This document shows positions 1-12,500 of a stretch of 64,000 nt of DNA, piece by piece. The DNA comes from Brachionus koreanus (Eukaryota > Rotifera > Eurotatoria > Ploima > Brachionidae). The first letter of the stretch is position 1; every line of letters begins with the position of its first letter. The stretch spans positions 173,895 through 237,894 of the forward strand of contig PJRA01000555.1 in the NCBI GenBank assembly GCA_016987375.1, read 5' to 3'. A model generated the notes under the pieces. The model ran no database searches. It had not been told where the DNA came from and saw only the letters and a list, made by a program, of their open reading frames with translations. The position numbers were made by a program, and so were the translations under genes.

Positions 1-89
1 TTTTAGTCTGTATAAAAAAAAAAATAAAAATTTTAATAATAAAATTCGATTTATATCTATAACAAAAACTAATTTAAATAAATTTAAAA

Positions 90-3000
90 TCAACTATTAA
101 ATATTTTATGTTCAGACTTCTCTGTTCTATTTATATAAGCCAAAGTCAAATCAATCACTTTTTTCGTATTAATCGATTCAATATTTTTCACACGCGCTCT
201 CACTTTGTTGACAACCTTCTTCATAATTATCTTATATTCTTCTTTAGTTATTTTGTTCTTAACAAAATATGGCTTTAGAGTTCCTTTACAAATTAAGGCT
301 ATTTGGTCTTGAATAGAATCAACTTTTAACTCTGTTTTAATTCTTTCCTTTGGTTCAGAGTCAGCATTTTCTTCTTTAATTTTATTTAAAAATTCTAGTC
401 TAGCCTCAATCGGTTCCGTTTTCAATCTAGATAAACCACATGAGGCTGACTCTTCATGTCTATTCACTGCTGAAATTTGACCCTCTTTAAAAACTTTGGC
501 TTCTTGTTTAATTTCTTTTTTTTCAATAACCAAATTCGTTTTTTTTAAACCAGAATTTGGATTAAAATCAAAAATTTCTGTCCTAGGATTAAATTTAACT
601 TCTTGTCGAACAATTTGATCAAGTTTAGGAACAATGGGTTCTTTTTTACAATTGGAAAGATTATTCAAGGACATTAGTCCAGCATTTGATATAAATTTAT
701 CAGCTGGTTCATATTTGTGTTCTTTAGCTTCAAATTTGATCTTTCCATCAGCATCAATTTCAGTCTTATGACACTTAAATTTAATACACTTTGACGTCAC
801 GTTCCCTTCTTGTGGACTCCTTGATTTTCCATGATCATCAAATTTTTTGTCTTTAATTTTGAACAAATTTTTTGAACTTGTATTTATTAGTTTCATTGAG
901 CCATCACTTGAATTTTTTTTTTATAAATAAAAAAATTTTCTAAACATTTAAAAAATAAAATCTACTGATTAAGTTTTAAACTAGTTGAACTTTTGGACAA
1001 CAAACTTTGACTATTCATTATTGAATTTAAAAAATCAGTTGATGGTGAAAATAATTTCTCTTGTCTTTGTTAAATATTCAAATGAAAGATAGCTGCATCA
1101 AAAGTCAAAATTTACTTTTCATTTTGAGACTCATCAGTGTTGGTACTTTCAAAATATTCACTTGTCTGTGAAGTCAATTGAATGGATGCATGATCTTCGT
1201 CATTCAACGATCTGGTTCTAAAATTGCTGGCTAAATTGGCACAAATATCACCCGTGGTGCATTTTTTCTCTCTTTTTTGATCTTGATCGAAAATTTTCTT
1301 CAAAATTCGCTCTTCAGCACTTATTTTAACTTTTTTAAATTTTCGTTTTTTGACACGTTTTTTTGAGCTGCCTTTTCTAGTTTTGGTGTATTTTTTTAAA
1401 ATTTGTCTTGTCTTTTTTCCTCTAATTGAACCTTTATAAGCTCTGGATTTTGTGTATTTTTTAACAATTGTCAAGCTTTTTGATGTTGTTTTGCTAGTCT
1501 TTAAGTTGACGCTCTTTCGAACACGCTTCACCCTTTTTCTTCGTGAGCTTTTCTTTCGCTTGACCACCCGAACTTTTTTCACTCTAGTCTCATTCAAATT
1601 TCTTCGATTTGCACTTACATTTCGTCTAACGCGTTCGGAAAAATTAGTCCTTGCCATAATGCGCCTCTCAAAATTAGATGTAGATGGCACACTGTGGTTC
1701 AACCTGTGAACAGCACATCCTGGGCAAAACCATTCTCCTTCAGGTATTTCATCAATTTGTGGATTTAAGCATTCACCTTAAGAATAAAATTTATTTAATT
1801 TTTTTTCTTTTTTTTTAATAAAATGATAAAGTTTCTATCAAAAATATGATTTTTTTTTCTACAAAATCTAGACAATTTTCAGCACTATTATTAATCAACT
1901 TGGTCAAAAAAAATGCATTCATTTATCTAGGAATCTAAGAAAAAAATCTCTTTTACAATGATATCCTTTATCACAAGCGTCGCATAAGAGCATTCTGTCT
2001 TCTCTATTTGGTTGACGACATACTTCACAAAAGGTCAGGTCTTGCTCATGTTCTTCTCTATGCGATTGTGTTCTGTCTTCAACTTTTATTCTCTGAATTA
2101 TTTGATTGCTGTTGTTTTTAAGCAAAATAAAACTGAAAATCTTGCGGTCAATTGGGCAAGTGTTTATTTTCTAGATAAAAATCAAATTTAGGAAAAAAAA
2201 TTTCAAAAATTTAAATAACTTTGGGTAAACTTTTCTATGCTGGTCAAAAAATAGTATTGGATGCCGTCAGTGGGAGCCAATGGACCACCAAAAAATGGTA
2301 CTGGATGTCTTGATGAATAACAGTAAATTTTTTTTTTTTGTACACGGTCATTACCATTTTTTGATGGTCCATTCGCTGCCACTGATGACAGCCAACACTA
2401 TCAATAAATAAATTTTATGATAAAGGATAGATTAATAAATGTTTTTAGTAAAAAAAAATTATGTGAAATTTCTTTTAGAATACGTTTATTTTCACGTAAG
2501 TTACCTGAAAATAAATAGAAAATTAAAACACGTAAGATACGTGTACGTTTTATTAAATTTTTATTTTATTTTCACGCATTTAAAAAAAAATAAATAAAAA
2601 AGAGATTAACAAGTATTTAAGAACAATTAGAACATTTCCAAATTAACACATTTCAAATGTAAATTAAAATTACAAGAACCACAAATGATAAATTTATTAT
2701 CACAATTATTGGAACAAATTTTACAAGATTTCAAATTGCTCACAGACACACGTAAAATGAAAAAAAAATTTTATTTTCACGTAACAGTGTGACACTAGAA
2801 GCCCAAGAATTGACTTATTAGGGTTATAAAATTTGAGTTTTTTTCTAACTTTTTTTAGCTTATACTCAAAATATAAACCATAAATTTATACTCTATTGTT
2901 TTTACACATCTATCAGCTATTTATTTCTTGTATCATTCATGGCTTTAGAGACAAAAAATTCCCGACACTCTTCTTCAACTTGGCCTTGGTTAGTAAAATT

Positions 3001-3678
3001 CCGTCAACTAAGAAAAAGAACCATTGAGAGAATAAGAACATCTGGGCAATATGCTGAAAAAATGAAGAGCACTTTTATTTTGCCACAGTTCTTCTGCCTG
3101 TATGAGGTCTAACGTCAATCTTGTAGAAACAAACCTAGCTTTCAGTTGAATAGAATATGCTAAATTGAAATATTTTAAATTTCACAGCAAAAATTCAAAC
3201 ACAACATTTTTTAAAAATCTTTTAATATTTCTTAAATTTCAAAATTAGAACTAAAAATTATAATTTTAAGAACTAAAAATAAATCACTAATTTTTAGCAA
3301 TTTTCATTAAGTAAGTACATATATTTAAAAAAAAAGAAGCTTTTGATTTATTCTTACTTAATCATTTGTGATACAAAATCTGATCATTTAAAAAAAGTTT
3401 TGTTTTAATTAGAAAGAAAAATCTGATTTATAGAAAAAAATCCATCTTAAAGTTAAATTTTGTGTAAAAATTGTAAATATTCTTACTTTTGACCATTCTT
3501 GTAAGCAATCAAGACAAAATATGTGTTCACACACGTCAGGATTGGAAATTACACTATTGTTTTTGAAATTACACAAACAAATTGGACAATTTTGGTAATT
3601 TGAGTTTGTATCGGTCTCTAGTTTTGTAGGTTCACTCTTTATTGTTTTCAGGACAGGTTCAACTTTTATTCCTTTCAT
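90..3678 (-). CDS. PHRF1: PHRF1-like PHD and RING finger protein (4 coding exons)
   Basis: Predicted nuclear E3 ubiquitin ligase/chromatin reader that binds the RNA polymerase II tail. Coding exons read as 3678-3487, 2170-1957, 1776-1116 and 906-90; they join in frame to 627 residues. The RING is C31-x2-C34, C50-x-H52-x2-C55-x2-C58, C69-P-I-D72; an Asp in place of the last Cys is, as I recall, normal for PHRF1. A PHD finger follows (about 112-156: FCEVC, LLCDAC, GYHCEC, EWFCPGC). Then come a very Arg/Lys-rich stretch and a C-terminal block (KPYFVKNKITKEEY...) like the conserved PHRF1 C-terminus. Human PHRF1 is far longer (about 1,650 aa), so this version is compact. A splice acceptor lies 9 nt upstream of the chosen ATG, so a 5' exon or trans-splicing is possible. 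The intron at 3486-2171 carries transposon relics. Many SUMO-type motifs are present (see findings). Confidence 0.88.
2248..2401. repeat. Short inverted-repeat element (MITE-like) in PHRF1 intron 1
   Basis: Two arms of about 55 bp face each other. The left arm (about 2248-2304) contains GGACCACCAAAAAATGGTA; the right arm (about 2345-2401), read on the other strand, contains GGACCATCAAAAAATGGTA. The spacer is about 40 bp. There is no coding capacity. Family unknown. Confidence 0.55.
2470..2800 (-). mobile_element. piggyBac-like transposase C-terminal fragment
   Basis: On the minus strand, about 2745-2608 reads as a short cysteine-rich domain, SCKICSNNCDNKFIICG followed by SCNFNLHLKCV and then a stop. 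This C-x2-C ... C-x2-C-x4-H-x2-C layout resembles the cysteine-rich tail of piggyBac-family transposases. The flanks carry repeated TTATTTTCACG motifs (near 2488, 2567 and 2771), and CACTAGAAGC follows at about 2791. It lies in PHRF1 intron 1. The rest of the transposase is absent. It could instead be another Cys-rich transposon tail. Confidence 0.4.
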
Positions 3679-4059
3679 GATCACTACTGAAAAAAAAAAT
3701 TTCTACAAATCTGAAATAATATCTATAGCATGTTAACTAAACAACATTCAAAAAAATTGGCAAAAAAAATATAAGTCAATTATAATTTTGAAAATATTTA
3801 CTAAAATTATTTATCCATTTTCTCTCAATTAACATAATTATATACATATATAATTATGTTAATATATTCAACCAACATATGAATTATTGTATAAACTATG
3901 TATATTGGCTAATATAGCTAATTTTGTAAGTTAAATTAATTATAGAACAGAATATTTTCAGAAGTTATGCAGTAACGTGCAAAATTTCACTAAAAAAACC
4001 TTGCCAAAATACTTAAATTTAATTGAAATTGAAAAGAAAATTTTTAAAATGACAATATA

Positions 4060-4640
4060 AACTCATTATTTGAAGATTGATTTTGAAGACATTTTTGAGG
4101 TTCATTACTTTTGATTTCGGCTCAAGTCGATATTTTGTCTTTACCCTTGCTTCACCCCATATCATACTCATTTCAATGAACTTTTTAATGCTTGTTTCCC
4201 TCCCATTTTCTTCCGTCCTAAGTGTATGTCATAGCCACCGTAATCTTTTGTTTTTTATGCACAGGCTCAATGATTCCGGATTTGTTCTTTTGAGAAGTTT
4301 ATCATTTTTTAATGTATCAAGCCAGTGTATTTTTAGAATTATTTTTAAGCTAAAAATGTGAGATGTCTTTTTTTGTTAGCTTCAGACATCCCCCATAATT
4401 CACTTCCATACAGCTAAATTTTTGTTTTATTGATCGTTTAGTTCCATACTGGTTTGAGTCTTGCAAAGACACTTTTTGCTCTTTTATCTCTTTGTGTAAT
4501 CGACTTTCTTAAAGGACATTTGAACGTTTTTTCAAGGAAAATTTTCGTTCACATTTTTAGAACTCTTTCTCTGGCAAAAGAATTCACAAGCTCATCAAAA
4601 AAAGAACTACTTGACATGGGTCTTTATTTCGTAGTTCACT
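4060..4640 (-). mobile_element. Degenerate non-LTR retrotransposon 3' coding fragment
   Basis: The minus strand translates, with frameshifts, to hallmarks of the LINE ORF2 C-terminus: LYGSELWGMSEANKK, then KNKRLRWLGHTLRTEE, then a tail MIWGEARVKTKYRLEPKSK. Related tails occur at 50330-50540 and 55440-55600 on the plus strand, so this is a local multi-copy family. Broken by several stops. Apparent plus-strand reading frames here are antisense shadows. Confidence 0.7.
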
Positions 4641-5258
4641 AAATTCCATTTTTGAAAAAGTTAAATGATATTTTTACTATTAAATTTAAAATAGTTAAAG
4701 TTACATAATAATATTTACATTCAAAATCTGTAATCAATCACATGACCAAAAAAAAAATTTCAGAGTGAAAAATTTTGTTCACAAAATTTACTTTATAATT
4801 TTTATTGGAAAATTTTGAGACCAGTTGATCATAAAATTAATTATTTGAATTTTTGAAGTAAAATATGTGACCATCTGGTCAAAAATTCTAAGCAAGAAAA
4901 CAAAATTCGCAATATGGACCCAAAGGTTGTACAATACCATGTGAAGACTGTTCGTTCATGGTCATGGAGTTCAATACCTAAACTGATGTTATTTTTTCAA
5001 ACTAGAAGAATTCGGCTTTATTTAAAATTAAAATTCTGACTTGTGATTAAAATAAAATTTTTGTGATAAAATTAATTTTCAGCATTTTTTTATTCTAGAC
5101 CCGATATAATGGCGATGCCATTGGAATATATGTTTTTGACAAGCATCAAAAAATCACCAGAAAAAAAGAGATATGTAATAAAATGTTTTAACATTAATCT
5201 TAGGATTTTTATTTACAATTTTAAATAAAAAGTTTTCTATTTTTGATAAATAGTTGAG

Positions 5259-7072
5259 TTATTTGGGTTTATTTTGTTTATAAAACTTTTTGATTGCATC
5301 ATGAGAAGACTTTTTAGCGACCATGAGTCTCTTTGAATCATTGAACCAAATGAGTGCGTCTATGTCCTTTAAAATATAAATATTTAATTTAGAATTAAAA
5401 TTTGACGTGCAACAAAAGTGATTGATACCCGTGCATAATTTTTAAGTGATAAAAAGTCATCATCCGAATTGAACTGTCCGTAGAAAACACCATCGAAAAA
5501 TTTCAATCTATTTCTCTCATTGTACCAAAAATGGATCTGATCAGAGACAGTTTCAGGGAGTATGGGTTTCTGAAAATTTAAAATTAAAAAAAAAATAAAT
5601 TTCTCTAATTTCATCTAGCCTATTTACTCTTGAGCTGATATGTGGATGAGCGTTTGATCTCAAAAAATTCACAATCTAAAATTATTTTTTTCTTTATAAA
5701 TAAAATAAAAAAGTCTTGTTTATCTAAATATAACTTGTTGGCCAGTAATGCCCATTTTAAAAGCTTCGCGAACACTTTCTCTAGTCAAAGAAGCCACAAC
5801 CATGTTCGGAAATCTAAACATCAAGTCGGAGAAAAGTGCCAACAAGCTTATTTTCAAATTTGAGTCTGTGTATGCGTAAATACGATAGTTAGTCTCAACA
5901 ATTATGTAGCCTTTATCATCTTTTTCATATTCGAGACCTGTGTTTACCCCGTTAGCTAGTTGAATAACTAATCTTGTTGGATAAAAGCGCTTTATTTTCC
6001 TCTATTTTGAAAAAAAAATAATTAATTTGTTTTAAATTTTGATCAATTGCTGCATAACTTACAGTTTTCATGAACACTAGACCGATTTTTCTCAATTCCT
6101 GCAAAAATTCTATTTTATTTTCCGAATAATTTTCGCATGAATACTCTTTGCCGAATGTGGAAAAGCTGAGCTCGAACAAAAGAGTCAAGCATTCGGACAA
6201 ATCCTGGTTATTTTTCTTTTGAATAAAATTTAAATCTAAAATTTTGTTCATGCTCAAAAATCAGTGCTTAAAAACCTGCCAACAGTATTCTAAAAGCTGA
6301 ATCATAAAATACCATATTTGAACTTTTCTATTCCAAAGTAAAAATTGAAAAGCTGCAGCTGTTAAAACCACTGGTTCATCGGATGTCATGTCATCTTTGT
6401 CTGAGTGGGCAGGCACATAATTTTCGTCCACACTTTTCATTAGGCCAGCAAACTTGAGGACCTCTTTAGTAGAATTGCATATTTGATTTTTTGCATCTTT
6501 TGGGTTAACTATGTATTTCAATATGGACTAAAGATGCATAAACTGTAATAAGTATTAAATTTAGCAGCATCAACCTACTTCCCATCTCTCGATGGCATAG
6601 TTATCTAATTTTTCAATTATTTTCCCATCCGAAGAGCTAACTTGCTCTTCTCTTAAAGGCTTTTCCAAATTAAACATGCCAGAGTAAAGATTTTCTTTAA
6701 ATGAGCTCTTAAGAATAAACGCTGAAAATCCAGCTTGGGTCTTCACTTCTCTCCATATGCCAAGGCTGGATAGAATTTTGTTTGACTCATTTCTTTGCCT
6801 ATTATCAAATGTCTTAGTAGAGAAAATTTCTTTTCGTTTAAAGTGGTCATTTACTCAAGAAATTTAGGATCAACCCAAGAGTCGATTGTGACTTTTGGCA
6901 CTTCTTGACTTAGGAGCAATAAGCGCATCACAAAATGCTTTGCCAGTTCAGGTAGCTCTCGAAATATTGCCAAACATGTAGTCGGGTGATCGAATATACT
7001 TTCAATGACTGTAAGAGGAAGACTAGTTATATAACTGGTTAGATCTTTAAACTCAATTAAAGATTTTGACAT
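5259..7072 (-). CDS. GTF2H4: TFIIH subunit p52 (general transcription factor IIH subunit 4)
   Basis: Core TFIIH subunit that anchors the XPB helicase/translocase; it acts in RNA polymerase II initiation and nucleotide excision repair in the nucleus. Eight exons: 7072-6855, 6798-6579, 6527-6276, 6215-6063, 6001-5735, 5675-5628, 5569-5429, 5366-5259. All joins keep frame and give 468 aa, against 462 in human. Diagnostic stretches: FRELPELAKHFVMRLLL, LKFAGLMKSVDE, AFQFLLWNRKVQIWYFM, LFELSFSTFGKEYSCENYS, RKIKRFYPTRLVIQ, VETNYRIYAYTDSNLK, FRFPNMVVASLTRESV, VSDQIHFWYNERNRLKFFDGV and the C-terminal RLMVAKKSSHDAIKKFYK. Seven introns of 46-61 nt. The exon 2/3 join uses the acceptor before TCCATATTG, and the exon 3/4 join the acceptor before AAAAATAACC; both were chosen by similarity. 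Looks complete and intact. Confidence 0.95.
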
Positions 7073-8559
7073 GTTTATTTTTTAAAATTAAAATAAAAAT
7101 TATTTTAGAATAAAAAATTTAGTATAAATGCATTGCTTTTATTTAAAAATTGCAAAATTTTGTAACAATTTTTTTAAAAAATTTTCTACAAGAAAATATA
7201 TAGCTTCAATTAAATAATTGAAATAAGTTGTCTTTTTTATTTAATTTATTTGAACAAAATCTATCCTAGCCAAATAAAAATTAAAGACATCTTGAAGTTG
7301 ATGATCAATTCAAAGAGTTTATCTTTAGACTTTACAATTAACCTTTAATTTAATCTAAATAGTTTTAATGTAACACGGCTAACATGTTATGTAAATTTAG
7401 GAAATAAATAATTTTTGAAAATATTTTCTCAACTTATTGATAAGATCAATTTTTAAATTTTGATTTAAAAAAAAAATTTTGTTAAGTATATTTTGAATCT
7501 ATTTCAAAAGTATTGGTAAACTTATTATTTATTTAAAATATAATTTAGGGGGGGTCTCCAGATTTGTCCGAATGGCTTACGCCTTCGTTTAAACCCAAAA
7601 AATTCTTTTTTTTTACAGAATTTTATTTGGTTTGTCTTTTCAAAAAATAAAGCGAAAAAACGATTTTTCTCAAAATTAAGGCTAAAACCGATCAGCTGAG
7701 AAAAATTTTAAAATGTCTTATTATGTGCTGAGAAAGAAGAATTTGTTCCAAAAAGAGCAAGACTTGAGTTAAAAAATCAAGAGATAAATGACAAAGAAAC
7801 AAAACAACTTGATCAACGTGGAGTGAAAATAAGGAAAAAACTTTACTAGACTTTAAAAATTTTAGGATGCAGATTAAATTTTACTAAATTTAACAGTAAT
7901 TGTAATTTATGGACAATTTTTGAGTTAATAAGTCTCCAAGTTACAGCCAAAAGGAAGATTCTCTTTTCTATGTCTTTTATAGTTTATTGATTAATCATTT
8001 TACATACTATTTTAAAATAAAAAAATAAAATCGATAAAAATTATTAAAATTATTAATAAGCTTTTATTGTTTAAAATCTTCAAAAAATTGGTTCGATTTT
8101 AGTCCTAAAATTTATTCTCAAAAATTCCAAAAAATAATAAAAGTGGGTAAAAAATGTTTCAATATTCAAGAAATAAACAGATAATCAATCAAATGATTGA
8201 ATATTCTAAAATTATGCATATTGAATTTTTTTTATTTCTATAAATAAAACCTTTGGCTAATGGTGAAAGGTTCCTTTACAAAAAAAACATGTTGGTTAAA
8301 AAGAGATACGTCTAAACGAGGTACCCATTGTAAAACATGGGAAAAAAACATAGAAAGGAATTTTGATTGCAAAAATTTTATTTAAAAAAATTAGACTTTG
8401 ATAAAATAAATTAATAAAAAAGGAAAATACATTTATTTTAAGAAATTTGAAATTTTTTGCTTCTTGAATTGAACATTTTTTGATATGGAACTTTCGATTT
8501 CAATTAGCTTTTATAACAAATCTCGGTTTTCATTCTTGTCTTTTTCATTATCATTTCCA

Positions 8560-8680
8560 AAAAGTCTTGTTTCAATTTAATAGCTTTTGGCTCTTTTTGC
8601 ATCTCTTATCATTTTCATTAGATTCAACTGTCTCTAGCTCAATTACACGTGCTTTTGTCAACTGTGAAATTATTTCTTCG
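8560..8680 (-). other. Exon-like segment of unknown gene
   Basis: Minus strand: after an acceptor-like AATTAG the frame reads PDEEIISQLTKARVIELETV and on to KSQKLLN before a stop, a charged helical composition unlike the surrounding AT-rich sequence. A second plausible segment lies at about 9297-9460 (minus: YFNKELLRNYIDAIKINGLN then EQEILEETYRNSC). They sit downstream of the Shaw channel stop and could be alternative 3' exons of that gene or remnants of another. No family recognised. Confidence 0.25.
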
Positions 8681-9561
8681 TCAGGCTAATTGGTCACAAA
8701 TAGGAGTATTTTCATTTTAATTTAATATAGGCAAATTGATTAAAATCCAATTTTTTAAATGAAATGAAAAGATAAAAATTTTCATACTGATAAAATTTAA
8801 TTTTCGGTTTTTGTTTATATATTCGAAAATTTAGAAAATCTGTCATTTATCAGTGAAAAAGAAAAAATTTTGAAAGTAGTTTTTCATAATCTGATTTATT
8901 TTCAGCAAATTTTACAAAATTTAATTTAATTTTTACTTTAAGTCAAATTTTGACATAAGATTAAAAAAACTCTAACTAATTTTTTAAAATAAAAATTCTA
9001 TGTTATTTGAATTGAAATTTTGAAAATTATAAAATTTTCTAATTCTTGTTTTCCTAATAAATTTATGGTTAAAAAAATATGGAGAAATCAATCAAAGTTA
9101 ATTTGTGAATAGTAAAAAAGACTAGAATAGCAAAATCAATTAACTGAGAGATAAAGTTGGAAATCAATTGGTAAAAGGCAATTAAATCATTCGATGTCTA
9201 AATGATATGATAAACCAGACTGCTCTTAGACAGTTCCTGAAGACTTTGAATCCGAAATTAGGCTTCAGTCCATGAGCAATAATGTGGGACAGGTTAAATT
9301 GTGAACACTTTGATACGATTCTTTTGAAATTTTACTTCATTCTTGACGCAACTGTTTCTATATGTTTCTTCTAAGATTTCTTGTTCATTGAGACCATTGA
9401 TTTTGATAGCATCAATATAATTTCGTAGTAATTCTTTATTAAAATATTCAGGGAGAAAGTGAAAAAAAATTCTTAAATTAAAAAAAAATAATTTATTATT
9501 CATTATCAATGTTTTTTTTTAAAGTAAAATAAAAATAAATTTTAATTATTTAATTAATTTT

Positions 9562-12500
9562 TTAAATTTGAGAAGTTTTATATTCAAAATTCGCATTTGA
9601 ATCAGCCTTTTGGTCCAAGTTTTTTATTTTTGATGTAATAAAAGCTATATGACTTGACGAGTTAACACCATATTGTATAGTATTATTGTTCAAATGGCTA
9701 TGCTTAGGTCTATGTATTTCGATTGGTAGCACTTTTCTGCGTAATCTTTTAGGAAATTTCGAATGTGCCTGCAAATGGTTGTAATAGTTAGCAAAGTTGC
9801 GCACTATTATAGGCATGGGTAGATCAATCATCAATACTCCTGTTACTGTACACAATGCTCCAAATATCATGCCCATAGTAGTCTTTGGATAATAGTCTCC
9901 AAAACCAACTGTTGTGAGAGAGGCAACAGCAAACCTAAAACAAAAAAAAGCTAGTCAATTTATCTAACCATTTAAAAAAAGTGATTACCAAATAGCTTCT
10001 ATAATTGAATAGAATGGATTGCCAGTATGCTGGCCGTGGTGAGCATGGCTTGACACAATTAAACCACTCACTCCGTCACGGCCATCATCTCTGCTTACAG
10101 CTAATTTTTCCGAATAAAAAATCAAACTGGCAAAAATGATCACTGCTACACCAATAAAAAATATCAAAAGCTTAAAGACTCGCGCACTTGCTTTTAGAGA
10201 AGCGATGATTATTCTCAAACCGGGATAGTGATTAAACAGCTTAAATAGCCTCATTATTCGAATGGTGCCAAACAAGTCCCATGCTGGATGAGTATCGTAT
10301 GATTCATTGAAAATAAAATAATTATAAATCAAATCAACATAAAACCAGATATTTGCCAACAAGTCTATCCATGTAACGGGACTAGAGAAAAATTCTAATT
10401 TATTTGGTGATACCGAACTTTTGATACCAAACTCAATTGTAAACCACACAATGCAAGCATATTCAATATAATCTAGAATGTTGGGCACTCTTTGTCGACT
10501 GCTTATTGCCAGATTTATAATTCTCGGTGCATCAAGCTTTTCTTCTTCAAAAGTTAATTTCAGGTTATAGCTACGACAAAATAGGGTGCTTTGACATAAA
10601 TCGTTTACAGTAGAAAAGCAAAATGTGACTATTGAGACCGTTATGAAAAATATCGACACATAAGTTAAAATCTTGTAATTTTTAAGAAAATTAATAAAAT
10701 TATTAGTTTTATTTTTTTGTTAAATTTAAAATTTTTAAACTATAAATTTTTTTTTTATAAGATTTCCAAAAAATGTTCTACTTATTATGGATCCTAGTGG
10801 TTTAAAACACAAGACCATAATTTTTATAATTATGTGCAGGATGTCCAAAGATTAGTAGATAATTAATTGAAAGTTCTTTTTGAACATGTAACAGGTGGTG
10901 CATTATTAGTTACACAAAATTCAAACCTTTATAACTTAGGGATGGTAAAAGCCAAATCAAAAAAATTGTTTTTTATTAAATCCTAATTTTAATATCTATT
11001 AAAAATTATTTTTTGTATGGAGACAAAATATCTTTGTCAACTAAAGGTCTCAATTTTGTCTTAACACCCAACATCACTGATAGCTATAAGCTGGAATCAA
11101 TTGTTATTCTATTGTTGCTTCCCAACGTCAACGACATTCTGTGCTAAGATACCCCAAAAGTCCTCTTTTGGTCTTGCTGGTGGAACATTTTTTTCTTTTG
11201 CAGACTTTGCTTTTGAAACATTTGGATTATTTACAAAATAGTTTTTCACCTTTTTTTAAGAGCGAGTCTTTCAGCACCAGAAGATTTTCTTATTTTTAGA
11301 AATGTATTGACTAATGTTGCAATTTGTAGATTTTTTTAAAAGCAAAATTTAATTAAGTTTTGCGTAACTAATTTTGCTACCCCAATAACAGGCTCTTGCA
11401 TTAGGAAGAGAATAATTTAAAAATCATATGTACACTTTAAAAGTTCATGTAAGTCTAAAATTAAGAAAATATAACGGGTGATGCATAAGTAAATGAACAG
11501 AAATTAAAAGCGAATATCTCAAAAAATAAAAATGATATTAAGTTCTGTTTTTTTTTNNNNNNNNNNNNNNNNNNNNNNNNNNNNNNNNNNNNNNNNNNNN
11601 NNNNNNNNNNNNNNNNNNNNNNNNNNNNNNNNNNNNNNNNNNNNNNNNNNNNNNNNNNNNNNNNNNNNNNNNNNNNNNNNNNNNNNNNNNNNNNNNNNNN
11701 NNNNNNNNNNNNNNNNNNNNNNNNNNNNNNNNNNNNNNNNNNNNNNNNNNNNNNNNNNNNNNNNNNNNNNNNNNNNNNNNNNNNNNNNNNNNNNNNNNNN
11801 NNNNNNNNNNNNNNNNNNNNNNNNNNNNNNNNNNNNNNNNNNNNNNNNNNNNNNNNNNNNNNNNNNNNNNNNNNNNNNNNNNNNNNNNNNNNNNNNNNNN
11901 NNNNNNNNNNNNNNNNNNNNNNNNNNNNNNNNNNNNNNNNNNNNNNNNNNNNNNNNNNNNNNNNNNNNNNNNNNNNNNNNNNNNNNNNNNNNNNNNNNNN
12001 NNNNNNNNNNNNNNNNNNNNNNNNNNNNNNNNNNNNNNNNNNNNNNNNNNNNNNNNNNNNNNNNNNNNNNNNNNNNNNNNNNNNNNNNNNNNNNNNNNNN
12101 NNNNNNNNNNNNNNNNNNNNNNNNNNNNNNNNNNNNNNNNNNNNNNNNNNNNNNNNNNNNNNNNNNNNNNNNNNNNNNNNNNNNNNNNNNNNNNNNNNNN
12201 NNNNNNNNNNNNNNNNNNNNNNNNNNNNNNNNCTCAGACACAGAAAGTCCCATTTTAAAAATTTTTTTTTGCAATATTATAGCTAATTTTTAGTAGTTTA
12301 TAAATAAATATATATGATGCCCTGATCATTTGCATGATCAGACAAGTTAACTTAACTTTTGTCCATTTACTTATGCATCACCCGTTAGTTATCCATTACT
12401 TTGTCGCTATTCAGTTTTTAACTGAAAATATTCTGTATTTAACGTTTTTAAGTTAATAATCGAGTTATCTTGAAGTTTTAATCAACAAGTTAAAAAAAAT

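Noticed and set aside
4077..4642. Two plus-strand hydrophobic frames
   Set aside because: Antisense of a minus-strand LINE ORF2 tail with recognisable RLRWLGH motif.
7549..7610. Run of seven G with CTCCAGATTTGTCCGAATGG, tRNA-like at first glance
   Set aside because: No cloverleaf can be formed and no A/B box pair is present. No tRNA or rRNA gene was recognised anywhere in the window.
11519..12293. Long open frames of X residues on both strands
   Set aside because: They are created by the N run; no sequence supports them. The same holds for those at 22829-23560 and 34393-34963.
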